From Caballeronia pedi (GTDB lineage: Bacteria; Pseudomonadota; Gammaproteobacteria; Burkholderiales; Burkholderiaceae), in contig NZ_FCOE02000019.1 in assembly GCF_001544915.2 (NCBI RefSeq), positions 82,330 to 146,329 on the forward strand: a DNA stretch of 64,000 nt, in the 5' to 3' direction. Numbering within the stretch: position 1 is the first letter of the stretch; each line of letters opens with the position of its first letter. Position numbers and translations under genes: made by a program. Positions 17,624-25,596 of the stretch are shown here, in pieces. The notes beneath the pieces were generated by a model, which saw nothing but the letters and a program-made list of their open reading frames with translations, was not told the origin of the DNA and did not search any database.

Positions 17624-17635
17624 CGCTATCCACAC

Positions 17636-18034
17636 TCACGCGAGCGCCGCGACGCAATCGATCTCGATGTCGAAGCCACCCGGCCACGCCGGCACGTTGA
17701 TGAAGATGCGTGCCGGCGGGTTCGGTCCGAAGAAGCGTCCGTAGACGGCGTTCACGACGGGAAACGCATCCACGGACGTGCAATAGACATTGCACTTCAA
17801 CACCTGATCGAGCGACGAACCCGCCGTCTCGACGCACAGTTTCAACTGCTGAAGCACCAGTTCCGTCTGCCGTTCGATGGTTGCATTCGCAACCACTTCG
17901 CCGGTTTCCGGATCGAACGGCGGAAAGCCCGACACGTAGACCGTATCGCCGTGGCGCGCGACGGCGGATGTCGGGGCCTTGAATCGTTCGAGCCAGGTCG
18001 AAAGCGGTTCGACGCGGATGAGTTCGCGAGCCAT
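17636..18034 (-). CDS. Rid family (YjgF/YER057c/UK114) protein
   Basis: 132 residues from the second ATG (18034), which sits 9 nt after AAGGAG; the ATG at 18040 is only 3 nt away. The trimeric Rid fold is recognised by VYVSGFPPFDPETGEV, the QTELVLQQLKLCVETAGSSL helix and PARIFINVPAWPGGFDIEIDCVAAL, which carries the conserved Arg that binds imine/enamine carboxylates. RidA members hydrolyse reactive enamines, but other subfamilies do not. It is followed on the complementary side by a PEP-mutase-like gene upstream, same strand, 26 bp away, so a two-gene unit is likely. Confidence 0.85.
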   Translation of the reverse strand: MARELIRVEPLSTWLERFKAPTSAVARHGDTVYVSGFPPFDPETGEVVANATIERQTELVLQQLKLCVETAGSSLDQVLKCNVYCTSVDAFPVVNAVYGRFFGPNPPARIFINVPAWPGGFDIEIDCVAALA

Positions 18035-18060
18035 ATGCATGTTCTCCTTTGCGTAAGGAA

Positions 18061-18885
18061 CTAGCCGCGCGCGTCGAATATTCCATTGAGATCATTGCCC
18101 GCGGCCGCGTCCTTGAAGCCGTCGAAGCGCCCTTCGCCGAGTCCTTGCGCCGCGCGGATGAACCCGCCCCACGCCGCCCGCGCGAGCCCGCCGCCGACGC
18201 TCACGCGCCGCACGCCGAGCGCGGCGACATCGCTCAAGGTGAACTCGGACACACCGCCGATCAGCAGATTCACGGGCTTCGGCCCGACCGCCTTCACCAC
18301 CGCCTCGATCTGCTCGCGTGTCTTGATGCCCGGCGCGTAGAGGCAATCCGCGCCCGCATCGGAATAGGCCTTGAGACGCGCGATCGCATCGTCGATATCG
18401 GGCTTGCCTGCGAAGAAATTCTCCGCGCGGCCGACGAGCAGCGTGTCGCCGCCGCTTTCATCGATCGCGCGCCGCGCCGCCTTCATGCGCGCCACGGCGA
18501 CATCGACCGGAAACAGCGGTGCCGATGCATCGCCGGTCGAGTCTTCGATCGACAAGCCCGCGACGCCCGTCTCCACCGCCAGCTTCACGCTTTGCGCGAC
18601 TTCCTCCGGCGTCGCGCCGAAGCCGCTTTCGAAGTCCGCGTTCACGGGCAGGTCGGTCGCTTCGGCGATCTCGCGCAAGTGCGCGAGCACGGCGTCGCGC
18701 GTCACGTGGTTGTCCGCGTGGCCGCGCGACCAGGCGAAACCGGAACTCGTCGTCGCGAGCGCCTTGAAGCCGAGCGTCGCGAGATAACGCGCGGAGCCGA
18801 CGTCCCAGGGATTCGGCAACATGAAACAACCGGATTCGTGCAGTGCGCGAAAAGCCGCGCGTTTCTCGGCGACGGTGCGGGGCAT
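18061..18885 (-). CDS. PEP phosphonomutase-like isocitrate lyase superfamily protein
   Basis: 274 residues. Superfamily features include LPNPWDVGSARYLATLGFKALATTSSG at the first strands, VNADFESGFG with the metal-binding Asp pair, and GLSIEDSTG for the Glu/Asp that completes the site. The KKCGH lyase loop is absent, so it belongs to the broad COG2513-like group rather than to methylisocitrate lyases. Members act on 2-oxo- or phosphono-carboxylates; the reaction here cannot be assigned. It is transcribed with the Rid gene just downstream. Confidence 0.8.
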   Translation of the reverse strand: MPRTVAEKRAAFRALHESGCFMLPNPWDVGSARYLATLGFKALATTSSGFAWSRGHADNHVTRDAVLAHLREIAEATDLPVNADFESGFGATPEEVAQSVKLAVETGVAGLSIEDSTGDASAPLFPVDVAVARMKAARRAIDESGGDTLLVGRAENFFAGKPDIDDAIARLKAYSDAGADCLYAPGIKTREQIEAVVKAVGPKPVNLLIGGVSEFTLSDVAALGVRRVSVGGGLARAAWGGFIRAAQGLGEGRFDGFKDAAAGNDLNGIFDARG

Positions 18886-19015
18886 ACGGTCTCCTGTCGA
18901 TCAACGGGTCGGAACGTAGACGATACGCGATCACGCGAAACCGCGCTGGTCACTAAGTCTCTCTTAAGCAAACGCCCACTACGCTTGACCCCTTTCCCAT
19001 CCCATGAGAAACGAC

Positions 19016-19771
19016 ATGGAGCAAGCAAAGCATGCACTCACCAAGGTTCCGGAGCTGACGCTCGCGTTCTGGATCATCAAGATCGCGGCGACGACGCTCG
19101 GCGAAACCGGCGGCGACGCGCTATCGATGTCGATGAATCTCGGCTATCTGATGAGCACGATCATCTTCGCGGCGGTGTTCGTCGTCGCGGTGATCGCGCA
19201 GATCAGGGCGGACCGGTTTCAGCCCGCGCTCTACTGGATCACGATCATCGCGACGACGACCGTCGGCACCACGCTGGCCGACTTCGCCGACCGCTCGCTC
19301 GGCATCGGCTATGCGGGCGGCAGCGCAATCCTGTTCGCGCTGCTGCTTGCGTCGCTCGTGGTGTGGCATCGCGCGATGGGGTCGGTATCGGTAGCGACGA
19401 TCGCATCGCCGAAAGCCGAAGCGTTCTACTGGGTGACGATCATGTTCTCGCAGACGCTCGGCACCGCGCTCGGCGACTGGACCGCCGACAGCGCGGGCTT
19501 CGGCTACACGGGCGCGGCGATGATCTTCGGCGGCCTGTTGCTGCTGATCGTGCTCGCGTATTACTTCACGGAGGTGTCGCGCACCGTGCTGTTCTGGAGC
19601 GCGTTCATTCTGACGCGGCCGCTCGGCGCGGTGGTCGGCGATTTTCTCGACAAGCCGATCGCGAACGGTGGACTCGCGATGAGCCGCTACGGCGCGTCGA
19701 TCGCACTTGCGATGTTCATCGTCGTGTGTGGATTGCTGTTCAGGCAGCGGGCGGCGCGTGTGGCGCATTGA
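19016..19771 (+). CDS. four-repeat integral membrane protein (COG4705-like)
   Basis: 251 residues from ATG 19016 (MEQAKHALTK); ATG 19004 is an alternative adding four residues. The protein is almost entirely hydrophobic, with about eight helices, and consists of four copies of one unit. The unit core is W-x3-[IF]-x3-T-x-G-x3-[AG]-D: WIIKIAATTLGETGGD (20-35), WITIIATTTVGTTLAD, WVTIMFSQTLGTALGD and WSAFILTRPLGAVVGD, each followed by a Gly-Tyr or similar and a second helix. Function is unknown; manganese- or membrane-associated roles have been guessed for relatives but nothing here supports them. Confidence 0.72.
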   Translation: MEQAKHALTKVPELTLAFWIIKIAATTLGETGGDALSMSMNLGYLMSTIIFAAVFVVAVIAQIRADRFQPALYWITIIATTTVGTTLADFADRSLGIGYAGGSAILFALLLASLVVWHRAMGSVSVATIASPKAEAFYWVTIMFSQTLGTALGDWTADSAGFGYTGAAMIFGGLLLLIVLAYYFTEVSRTVLFWSAFILTRPLGAVVGDFLDKPIANGGLAMSRYGASIALAMFIVVCGLLFRQRAARVAH

Positions 19772-19778
19772 GGCGCCG

Positions 19779-19808
19779 CAAAAAAACGGCGGTCCCGAAG
19801 GACCGCCG
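19779..19808 (-). terminator. intrinsic terminator of katG
   Basis: A 9-bp perfect stem, CGGCGGTCC / GGACCGCCG (19787-19795 and 19800-19808), with a CGAA tetraloop. On the minus strand it is followed by seven T residues (complement of the A run 19780-19786). It lies 21 bp after the katG stop codon. Confidence 0.9.
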
Positions 19809-19829
19809 CGCGTCTGCTTACTTTTACTT

Positions 19830-22091
19830 CTACTTCTTCAGATCGAAACGATCTAGGTTCATCACCTTGGCCCAGGCCGCGACGAAGTCCTTCACGAACT
19901 TCTCCTGCGCATCGCTGCTCGCATAGACTTCGGCGAACGCGCGCAGCACCGAATGCGACCCGAAGATCAGGTCGACGCGGCTGCCGGTCCACTTGCGCTG
20001 CCCCGTCTTGCTATCGCGTCCTTCGAACACATCGCGGACCGACGACATCGGCTGCCATTCCGTGTTCATGTCGAGCAGGTTGACGAAGAAGTCGTTCGTC
20101 AGCGTTTCGGGCTTGTCGGTGAAGACGCCATGCGCGCCCTTGCCGGCCCCGTTCAGCACGCGCAAACCTCCGATGAGCGCGGTCATTTCCGGTGCGGTCA
20201 GCGTCAGCAGTTGCGCCCGGTCGATCAGCAACGACTCGACTGGCACTCGCACATTCCCCTTGACGAAGTTGCGAAAGCCGTCGGCTACCGGTTCGAGCGC
20301 CCCGACCGATTGCACGTCGGTCTGGTCCTGCGAGGCGTCCATGCGGCCCGGCGTGAACGGCACCGTGACCTTGTGACCGGCCTTCTCGGCGGCCTTTTCG
20401 ATCGCCGCGCCGCCCGCCAGCACGATCAAATCGGCTATCGAGATCTTCTTGCCGCCGGATTGCGCGCCGTTGAACTCGCCCTGAATGCCTTCGAGCGTCT
20501 TCAGCACTTTCGCGAGCTGCTCCGGCTGGTTCGCTTCCCAGTCCTTCTGCGGTGCAAGGCGAATGCGCGCGCCGTTTGCGCCGCCGCGCTTGTCGGAGCC
20601 ACGGAACGTCGATGCCGATGCCCACGCCGCCGACACCAGCTCGGAGATCGACAACCCCGACGCCAGCACTTTCTGCTTGAGCGCCGCGACCTCCTGATCG
20701 CCGACCAGCGGATGATCGACTTCCGGAATCGGGTCCTGCCACAGCAGTTCCTCCGATGGCACTTCAGGTCCGAGATAGCGCGCCTTCGGACCCATGTCGC
20801 GGTGCGTCAGCTTGAACCACGCGCGGGCGAAGGCATCGGCGAACTGGTCGGGGTTCTCCCAGAAGCGCTTCGAAATCTTCGCGTATTCCGGATCGAAGCG
20901 TAGCGACAGGTCCGTCGTCAGCATGGTCGGCTTGATCTTCTTCGATGGATCGTGCGCGTGCGGCACGGTTTCCGCCGAATCCTTCGCGACCCATTGATTC
21001 GCGCCCGCCGGGCTCTTCGTCAGTTCCCATTCGTGCCCGAACAGGCTTTCCCAGAAGCCGCTGCCCCACTTCGTCGGCGTGGTGGTCCAGGTGACTTCGA
21101 GGCCGCTCGTGATCGTGTCGGCGCCCTTGCCGCTGCCGTAACTGCTCTTCCAGCCGAGGCCCATGTTCTCCAGATCGGCGGATTCCGGCTCTGGGCCGAC
21201 GTTGTCCGCCGGGCCCGCGCCGTGCGTCTTGCCGAAGGTGTGTCCACCGGCGATCAGCGCGACGGTTTCTTCGTCGTTCATCGCCATGCGCGCGAAGGTC
21301 TCGCGGATATCGTGCGCCGCCGCGAGCGGATCGGGATTGCCCTCCGGGCCTTCCGGGTTGACATAGATCAGACCCATCTGCACCGCGCCGAGCGGGTTCT
21401 CCAGATTGCGGCCATCGTCGGTGCGGCTGACTTCCTCGCCGTGCTTTTCGACATCGGCGGTAATCACGCCCTGATCGGAGTCGTTGCCGGCCGCGCCCTT
21501 GCCATAGCGGACATCGCCGCCGAGCCAGGTTTTCTCGTTGCCCCAGTAGACGTCCTGATCCGGCTCCCATGTGTCCTCGCGGCCGCCCGCGAAGCCGAAG
21601 GTCTTGAAGCCCATCGTTTCGAGCGCGACGTTGCCTGACAGAATGATCAGGTCGGCCCAGGAAAGCTTCTGCCCGTACTTCTGCTTCACCGGCCAGAGCA
21701 GACGCCGCGCCTTGTCGAGGCTGACATTGTCCGGCCAGCTATTGAGCGGCGCGAAACGCTGCTGGCCGCGCCCGCCGCCTCCCCGGCCATCGCCGATGCG
21801 GTAGGTGCCGGCGCTGTGCCACGCCATGCGGATGAACAGCGGGCCGTAGTGGCCGAAGTCGGCGGGCCACCAGTCTTTCGAATCGGTCATCACCGCTGCG
21901 AGGTCCTGCTTGACCGCGGCGAGATCGAGGCTCTTGAATGCTTCGGCGTAGTCGAAACCCGTGTCCAGCGGATTCGACTTGCCGGAATGCTGATTCAGCA
22001 GATCCACCCGTAGTTGCCGCGGCCACCAGTCACGGTTCGTCGTTCCTGTACCGGCGGCATGCGTAAACGGGCACTTCGATTCGTTCGACAT
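19830..22091 (-). CDS. katG: catalase-peroxidase
   Basis: 753 residues, full family length with both the haem N-terminal and degenerate C-terminal domains. Distal site Arg88, Trp91 and His92 (FIRMAWHSAGTYR); the Trp91-Tyr243-Met269 set that forms the catalase-specific covalent adduct is complete (LIYVNPEGP, FARMAMNDEET); proximal His284 lies in AGGHTFGKTHG. It disproportionates hydrogen peroxide and has peroxidase activity in the cytoplasm. Ribosome site AAGGAGATAACGC precedes ATG 22091. It is monocistronic with its own terminator. Regulation by OxyR is usual, but I could not pick out a site. Confidence 0.97.
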   Translation of the reverse strand: MSNESKCPFTHAAGTGTTNRDWWPRQLRVDLLNQHSGKSNPLDTGFDYAEAFKSLDLAAVKQDLAAVMTDSKDWWPADFGHYGPLFIRMAWHSAGTYRIGDGRGGGGRGQQRFAPLNSWPDNVSLDKARRLLWPVKQKYGQKLSWADLIILSGNVALETMGFKTFGFAGGREDTWEPDQDVYWGNEKTWLGGDVRYGKGAAGNDSDQGVITADVEKHGEEVSRTDDGRNLENPLGAVQMGLIYVNPEGPEGNPDPLAAAHDIRETFARMAMNDEETVALIAGGHTFGKTHGAGPADNVGPEPESADLENMGLGWKSSYGSGKGADTITSGLEVTWTTTPTKWGSGFWESLFGHEWELTKSPAGANQWVAKDSAETVPHAHDPSKKIKPTMLTTDLSLRFDPEYAKISKRFWENPDQFADAFARAWFKLTHRDMGPKARYLGPEVPSEELLWQDPIPEVDHPLVGDQEVAALKQKVLASGLSISELVSAAWASASTFRGSDKRGGANGARIRLAPQKDWEANQPEQLAKVLKTLEGIQGEFNGAQSGGKKISIADLIVLAGGAAIEKAAEKAGHKVTVPFTPGRMDASQDQTDVQSVGALEPVADGFRNFVKGNVRVPVESLLIDRAQLLTLTAPEMTALIGGLRVLNGAGKGAHGVFTDKPETLTNDFFVNLLDMNTEWQPMSSVRDVFEGRDSKTGQRKWTGSRVDLIFGSHSVLRAFAEVYASSDAQEKFVKDFVAAWAKVMNLDRFDLKK

Positions 22092-22615
22092 GCGTTATCT
22101 CCTTGCGAGGACGTACCCACTAGTTTTTCTACTACTCACTTCCAAGGCGTCAGGCTTGCGTGCGTTCCGTGCTGCACGAACCTGGTCCAGAAAGGGTTGT
22201 CGCGGCGCGCGGCGGACGAGCGCAACTCGTCCCGGCAGCCTTACTCATCTTGAAAAATACGTGAGAGCGACGCTCAATAGAATGCGATTTTTGCAATGCC
22301 GCCGATAGGTGACGGCTATAAGCCGACGGCTCTTTCGCGATGCCCGCGCTTGCTGCACTGCGCAATGACGAGCGATGCGTCATGGCGCGATCGCCCGGCG
22401 TGCCTGACTTCGATTCGTCATGAAAGCTCCTTCCAGTCGGTGTAGGGATCGGGCTTGACGGACCAGCGCGCAGCGTCGCGCGTGCCTCGCGCGAATGGGC
22501 AGGGTCTTTCAGTCTAGCAGCGTCTGGTTCGGTTGGCAGACGGAATGCGCCGGGAGGAACATCGCGCTAGTCGTCCGTTTGGGAAATGGTCGGGAATCGT
22601 TGGGTGTTGGAGGAT
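22092..22615. other. katG upstream region and gap before the toxin-antitoxin genes
   Basis: About 520 bp without a convincing gene. It holds the katG promoter and leader on the minus strand and the approach to the toxin gene on the plus strand. Short plus-strand open frames here have no ribosome site or protein-like composition. A half-copy of the toxin operator arm, GGTGTTG, lies at 22602-22608. Confidence 0.5.
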
Positions 22616-22641
22616 TTGACAACACATCAGGGTGTTGTCAA
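22616..22641. promoter_or_regulatory. perfect inverted repeat, toxin-antitoxin operator
   Basis: Arms TTGACAACAC and GTGTTGTCAA are exact reverse complements around a 6-nt spacer, and the right arm ends one base before the toxin start codon. An HTH antitoxin bound here would cover the promoter or ribosome entry region, which is the normal autoregulation of such pairs. Confidence 0.7.
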
Positions 22642-22642
22642 A

Positions 22643-22945
22643 ATGTCCAACGTAAAAGCAAGGCTAGTCATACGTCAGCGCGAGGAGTTTTCGCCCGGAG
22701 CGTTCGTAGAACTCATGATCTGGCACCTCCCGCAGCCCGTCCCAGGATGCACGCATCCGTACAAGTACAGGCTTGCATACGTGGTGGGTGGTGAATGCGT
22801 GCTGCGTTACGACAACGAACGGGGCAAAGGCGATCATCGTCACTTTGTCGGCGTCGAGACGCCTTACGTCTTCAGGTCAGTCGAACAACTGCATGCCGAC
22901 TTCCTCTCGAACGTGCAAATCTGGAATAGATGGAGGTCAAGATGA
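22643..22945 (+). CDS. TumE-like (DUF6516 family) putative toxin
   Basis: 100 residues from ATG 22643. The family signature is present: YKYRLAYVVGGECVLRYDN followed by GKGDHRHF (residues 61-68) and ETPYVF, a Tyr-Asp-Asn plus Gly-Asp-His-x-His cluster that may be a nuclease-type or metal site. No ribosome site is seen because the operator arm abuts the start. It overlaps the downstream HTH gene by 4 bp. DUF6516/TumE proteins are known as toxins of HTH-paired addiction modules, often in mobile elements. The toxic mechanism is not established from the sequence. Confidence 0.72.
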   Translation: MSNVKARLVIRQREEFSPGAFVELMIWHLPQPVPGCTHPYKYRLAYVVGGECVLRYDNERGKGDHRHFVGVETPYVFRSVEQLHADFLSNVQIWNRWRSR

Positions 22946-23424
22946 TGAAGACCGTCACAATCGGCATCGCGTCGATGGAGGAAGTCAGCCAGCGCTTTCT
23001 CGCGGCCGTCAAAAGCGGCAAATCGCATGGAACGTTCTTCTCCTACGCCACCCCCGAACTGCTCTTTCGCACCTTCACGACCCCACGCTGGCAGATCATC
23101 CGCGCGATGACCGGCGCCGGCCCCATGTCTATCCGCGAACTGTCGCGGCGAATCGAACGCGATGTGAAAGGCGTGCATCGCGATGTCACGGCGCTCCTCG
23201 AGGCCGGCTTGCTGGAGCACGACGAGCACGGCGCCATCGTGTTTCCGTTTGACACCGTGCATGTCGATTTCACGCTGAAGGCAGCCGATCTCGCACCGCC
23301 CTCCGCCACGGAACGCAAGGCGCTCGACCCCGCCACCGACGAAGCCTGCGAGCAGGCTTCGCGCACCGCGCGTCGACGCGCGGCGCCGCGAAAGCGCGAA
23401 TCTCGCCCGGCAGGCAGCCGCTGA
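22942..23424 (+). CDS. HTH antitoxin/transcriptional regulator (TumA-like, HVO_A0114 type)
   Basis: 160 residues from ATG 22942, five bases after GGAGG; its start overlaps the toxin stop (ATGA). A winged helix-turn-helix lies at about residues 48-105: LLFRTFTTPRWQIIRAMTGAGPMSIRELSRRIERDVKGVHRDVTALLEAGLLE, matching the DNA-binding proteins paired with DUF6516 toxins. The tail from about residue 120 is Arg/Ala-rich (RTARRRAAPRKRE) and likely flexible, suited to toxin binding. It probably neutralises the toxin and represses the pair through the dyad at 22616. Confidence 0.72.
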   Translation: MMKTVTIGIASMEEVSQRFLAAVKSGKSHGTFFSYATPELLFRTFTTPRWQIIRAMTGAGPMSIRELSRRIERDVKGVHRDVTALLEAGLLEHDEHGAIVFPFDTVHVDFTLKAADLAPPSATERKALDPATDEACEQASRTARRRAAPRKRESRPAGSR

Positions 23425-23436
23425 CGGGCGCCCGAT

Positions 23437-23970
23437 TCAGCTCCAGTCGTCCATATCGTGCCGGATGCTGTGACGATTCGCGATGAGTTCGTCCACGCTC
23501 GGTTCGTTGTTCATCGCGCGCTGGATCGCGAGCTTCGTCGCCTCGTAGTTCGTGCGGTACATGTCCTTCTTGTCGAGGTTCGCGTCCGTCGCGCAGCGCG
23601 GGTCGATCCACACCAGGCTGATGATGCACAGATCGTTCGCCTGATCCTTCGGCAGAATGCCTTCGATCAGGCAATCGACCACGGCGTCGGCAGTTGCGGA
23701 CTGCACGACGCCGCCGAACAGGTCGATATTCGCCATGTCCTTCAGCGTCACCTTCGGAACGATCATCGTCGCGGGGCGCACCATCTGATTGCACGCGCGA
23801 ATCGCGAACATGGCGGTGTGGCCTTTCGACTGCGCCATCATGTTGGCGAACGCGTGGCCCACCGGCCCGTCGACGCGGCCGATCAGAATTTCGGGCATTG
23901 CATCGGTTGCTTGTCCCGGGGCGGCCAGCACGGTGGCCTCACCGGCGCGGAACGTCAGATCCAGACTCAT
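23437..23970 (-). CDS. formaldehyde-activating enzyme (Fae) homologue
   Basis: 177 residues from ATG 23970, with AAGGAG as ribosome site. The Fae fold is recognised by GPVGHAFANMMAQSKGHTAMFAI, PATMIVPKVTLKD, EGILPKDQANDLCIISLVWIDP and NYEATKLAIQRAMNNEPSVDELI. True Fae condenses formaldehyde with tetrahydromethanopterin. By eye against the methylotroph enzyme as I remember it, the position of its catalytic His is Met or Pro here (DAMPEILIG), so activity is doubtful. No other C1-transfer gene is in the window. It is divergent from an MFS gene. Confidence 0.82.
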   Translation of the reverse strand: MSLDLTFRAGEATVLAAPGQATDAMPEILIGRVDGPVGHAFANMMAQSKGHTAMFAIRACNQMVRPATMIVPKVTLKDMANIDLFGGVVQSATADAVVDCLIEGILPKDQANDLCIISLVWIDPRCATDANLDKKDMYRTNYEATKLAIQRAMNNEPSVDELIANRHSIRHDMDDWS

Positions 23971-24155
23971 GAGCACTCTCCTTTTGGGACGAAACGGTGC
24001 GTCGATAAACCGAAGGGACGTCCACACGCAAGGTCGATGCCATCGTCGTCGGCTCGAGTGTGAGCCTGGGCCCGGCGACAGACTGCTCTCCCTGCGTGAC
24101 ACACTGTGCGGGACGGCGTTTTCCCTGTCCTCCCTGTTTCGGGTGGGGGTTCGAT

Positions 24156-24180
24156 TTGCCACGCGCACTTAACGTGGCAA
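24156..24180. promoter_or_regulatory. inverted repeat between fae-like and MFS genes
   Basis: Arms TTGCCACG and CGTGGCAA are exact reverse complements separated by nine bases. It lies 186 bp upstream of the fae-like start and 97 bp upstream of the carrier start, in a 306-bp divergent region that shows no other feature. A regulator binding site is inferred; the protein is unknown. Confidence 0.45.
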
Positions 24181-24276
24181 GCATGCGGCATGCACGACGC
24201 GCGAGCGAGCGCGGCCGAACCCACTTTGCACCCTGCGGCGCGCCGCTGCGCGCCCATCACTGAGCCGACCCGGACC

Positions 24277-25563
24277 ATGAATTCACTCGACGGTTACAGG
24301 CCACGCGCGGCGTGGATGACGACCCTGATGCTGACGGCGCTTGCCCTCATCAACTTCCTCGACAAGATCGTGCTCGGCATGGTGGCCGTGCCGCTCATGC
24401 GCGAACTGAACCTGTCGCCGGCGCAATTCGGCGTCGTCGCGGGAAGTTTCTTCTGGCTGTTCGCCGTATCGACAGTGCTGGTCGGATTTCTCTCGAACCG
24501 CATCCAGACGCGCTGGCTCCTGCTCGCAATGGGCATGACCTGGGCCGTGCTCCAGATTCCGCAGGCGCTCTTCAGCAGCATGGCGGCGTTTCTCGTGAGC
24601 CGCGTGGTGCTCGGCGCGGCGGAAGGCCCGTTCTATCCGGTGTCGGTCCACGCACTATACAAGTGGTTTCCCGACGAAAAGCGCAACATGCCGGTCGCGT
24701 TTCTGAATCAAGGCGCCGTCGTCGGCCTGCTGCTCGCTGGGTTGCTGATTCCGGTCATCACGCATCACTGGGGCTGGCGGACGAACTTTGTCGTGCTTGG
24801 CATCATCGGTGCGGTGTGGAGCGTGCTGTGGCTGTGCGTCGGGCGCGAGGGCAATCTGGTGCAGCGTCCGCGCGGGTCCGCGAGCGCGCCGCTTCAGAAA
24901 GTGCCCTACCGCAAGCTGCTGAGCAACCCGACTGTGCTCTGCGTGTTCTTCCTCGGCTTCGCCGGCTACTGGATGCTCGGCGCGAACATGACGTGGCTGC
25001 CGACCTATCTGGAGCAGGCGCTCGGTTACTCGGGCATCACGTCGGGACGATGGTTCGCGCTCGTCATCGCCACGGCGGCGCCGTTCAGCCTCGGGCTCAG
25101 CTGGCTGTCGCAGCGCATGCTGGCGCGCGGGGCATCGTCACGCAGCGCGCGCGTGCGTTTGTTGTGTGCGGCGTTCGTCGGCGGCGCGTGTTTGTTCTTT
25201 GTGTTGATGTTGCCGGGGCTATCGCCTGGACAGAAAGTCGCGGTGTTCGCGCTGGCGGGCGCGTTGCCTACCGTGTGTTTTGCGCTCGCGCCCGCGCTGT
25301 TGTCGGAGGTCGTGCCGGATGCGCAGCGCGGTGCGCTCATCGGCATTCATACGGCGCTCGCCAGTACGGGCGCAGCGATCGCGCCCATGCTGATCGGCCG
25401 GATCGTGCAGGCGCACGGCAACACGAGCGCGCATGCCTATGAACTCGGGTTCGCTACGAGTGCGGGCATGTTGATCGTCGCTGCGCTCGCGGCGTTGTGC
25501 TGGTTGCATCCTGAGCGGTCGAGAGGCGCGTCGGGGAAGCGGGTCGCTACTACCGCCGCCTGA
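24277..25563 (+). CDS. MFS transporter, anion:cation symporter (ACS) type
   Basis: 428 residues from ATG 24277 (MNSLDGYRPRAAWMTT); an earlier in-frame ATG adds a non-conserved leader rich in Arg, Cys and His. Twelve hydrophobic segments. INFLDKIVLGMVAVPL in helix 1 and SRVVLGAAEGPFYPVSVHALYKWFP in helix 4-5 are the ACS pattern seen in hexuronate, phthalate and glucarate carriers. It is divergent from the Fae-like gene and convergent with the UTRA-GntR gene. Uptake of an organic anion is likely; the substrate is unknown. Confidence 0.85.
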   Translation: MNSLDGYRPRAAWMTTLMLTALALINFLDKIVLGMVAVPLMRELNLSPAQFGVVAGSFFWLFAVSTVLVGFLSNRIQTRWLLLAMGMTWAVLQIPQALFSSMAAFLVSRVVLGAAEGPFYPVSVHALYKWFPDEKRNMPVAFLNQGAVVGLLLAGLLIPVITHHWGWRTNFVVLGIIGAVWSVLWLCVGREGNLVQRPRGSASAPLQKVPYRKLLSNPTVLCVFFLGFAGYWMLGANMTWLPTYLEQALGYSGITSGRWFALVIATAAPFSLGLSWLSQRMLARGASSRSARVRLLCAAFVGGACLFFVLMLPGLSPGQKVAVFALAGALPTVCFALAPALLSEVVPDAQRGALIGIHTALASTGAAIAPMLIGRIVQAHGNTSAHAYELGFATSAGMLIVAALAALCWLHPERSRGASGKRVATTAA

Positions 25564-25596
25564 GTGTGCGGTTCCTGGGGCTTTTGCCGGACAAAC

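Noticed and set aside
22092..22615. Small plus-strand frames in the katG upstream region
   Set aside because: No ribosome sites, no conserved-looking composition; treated as non-coding.
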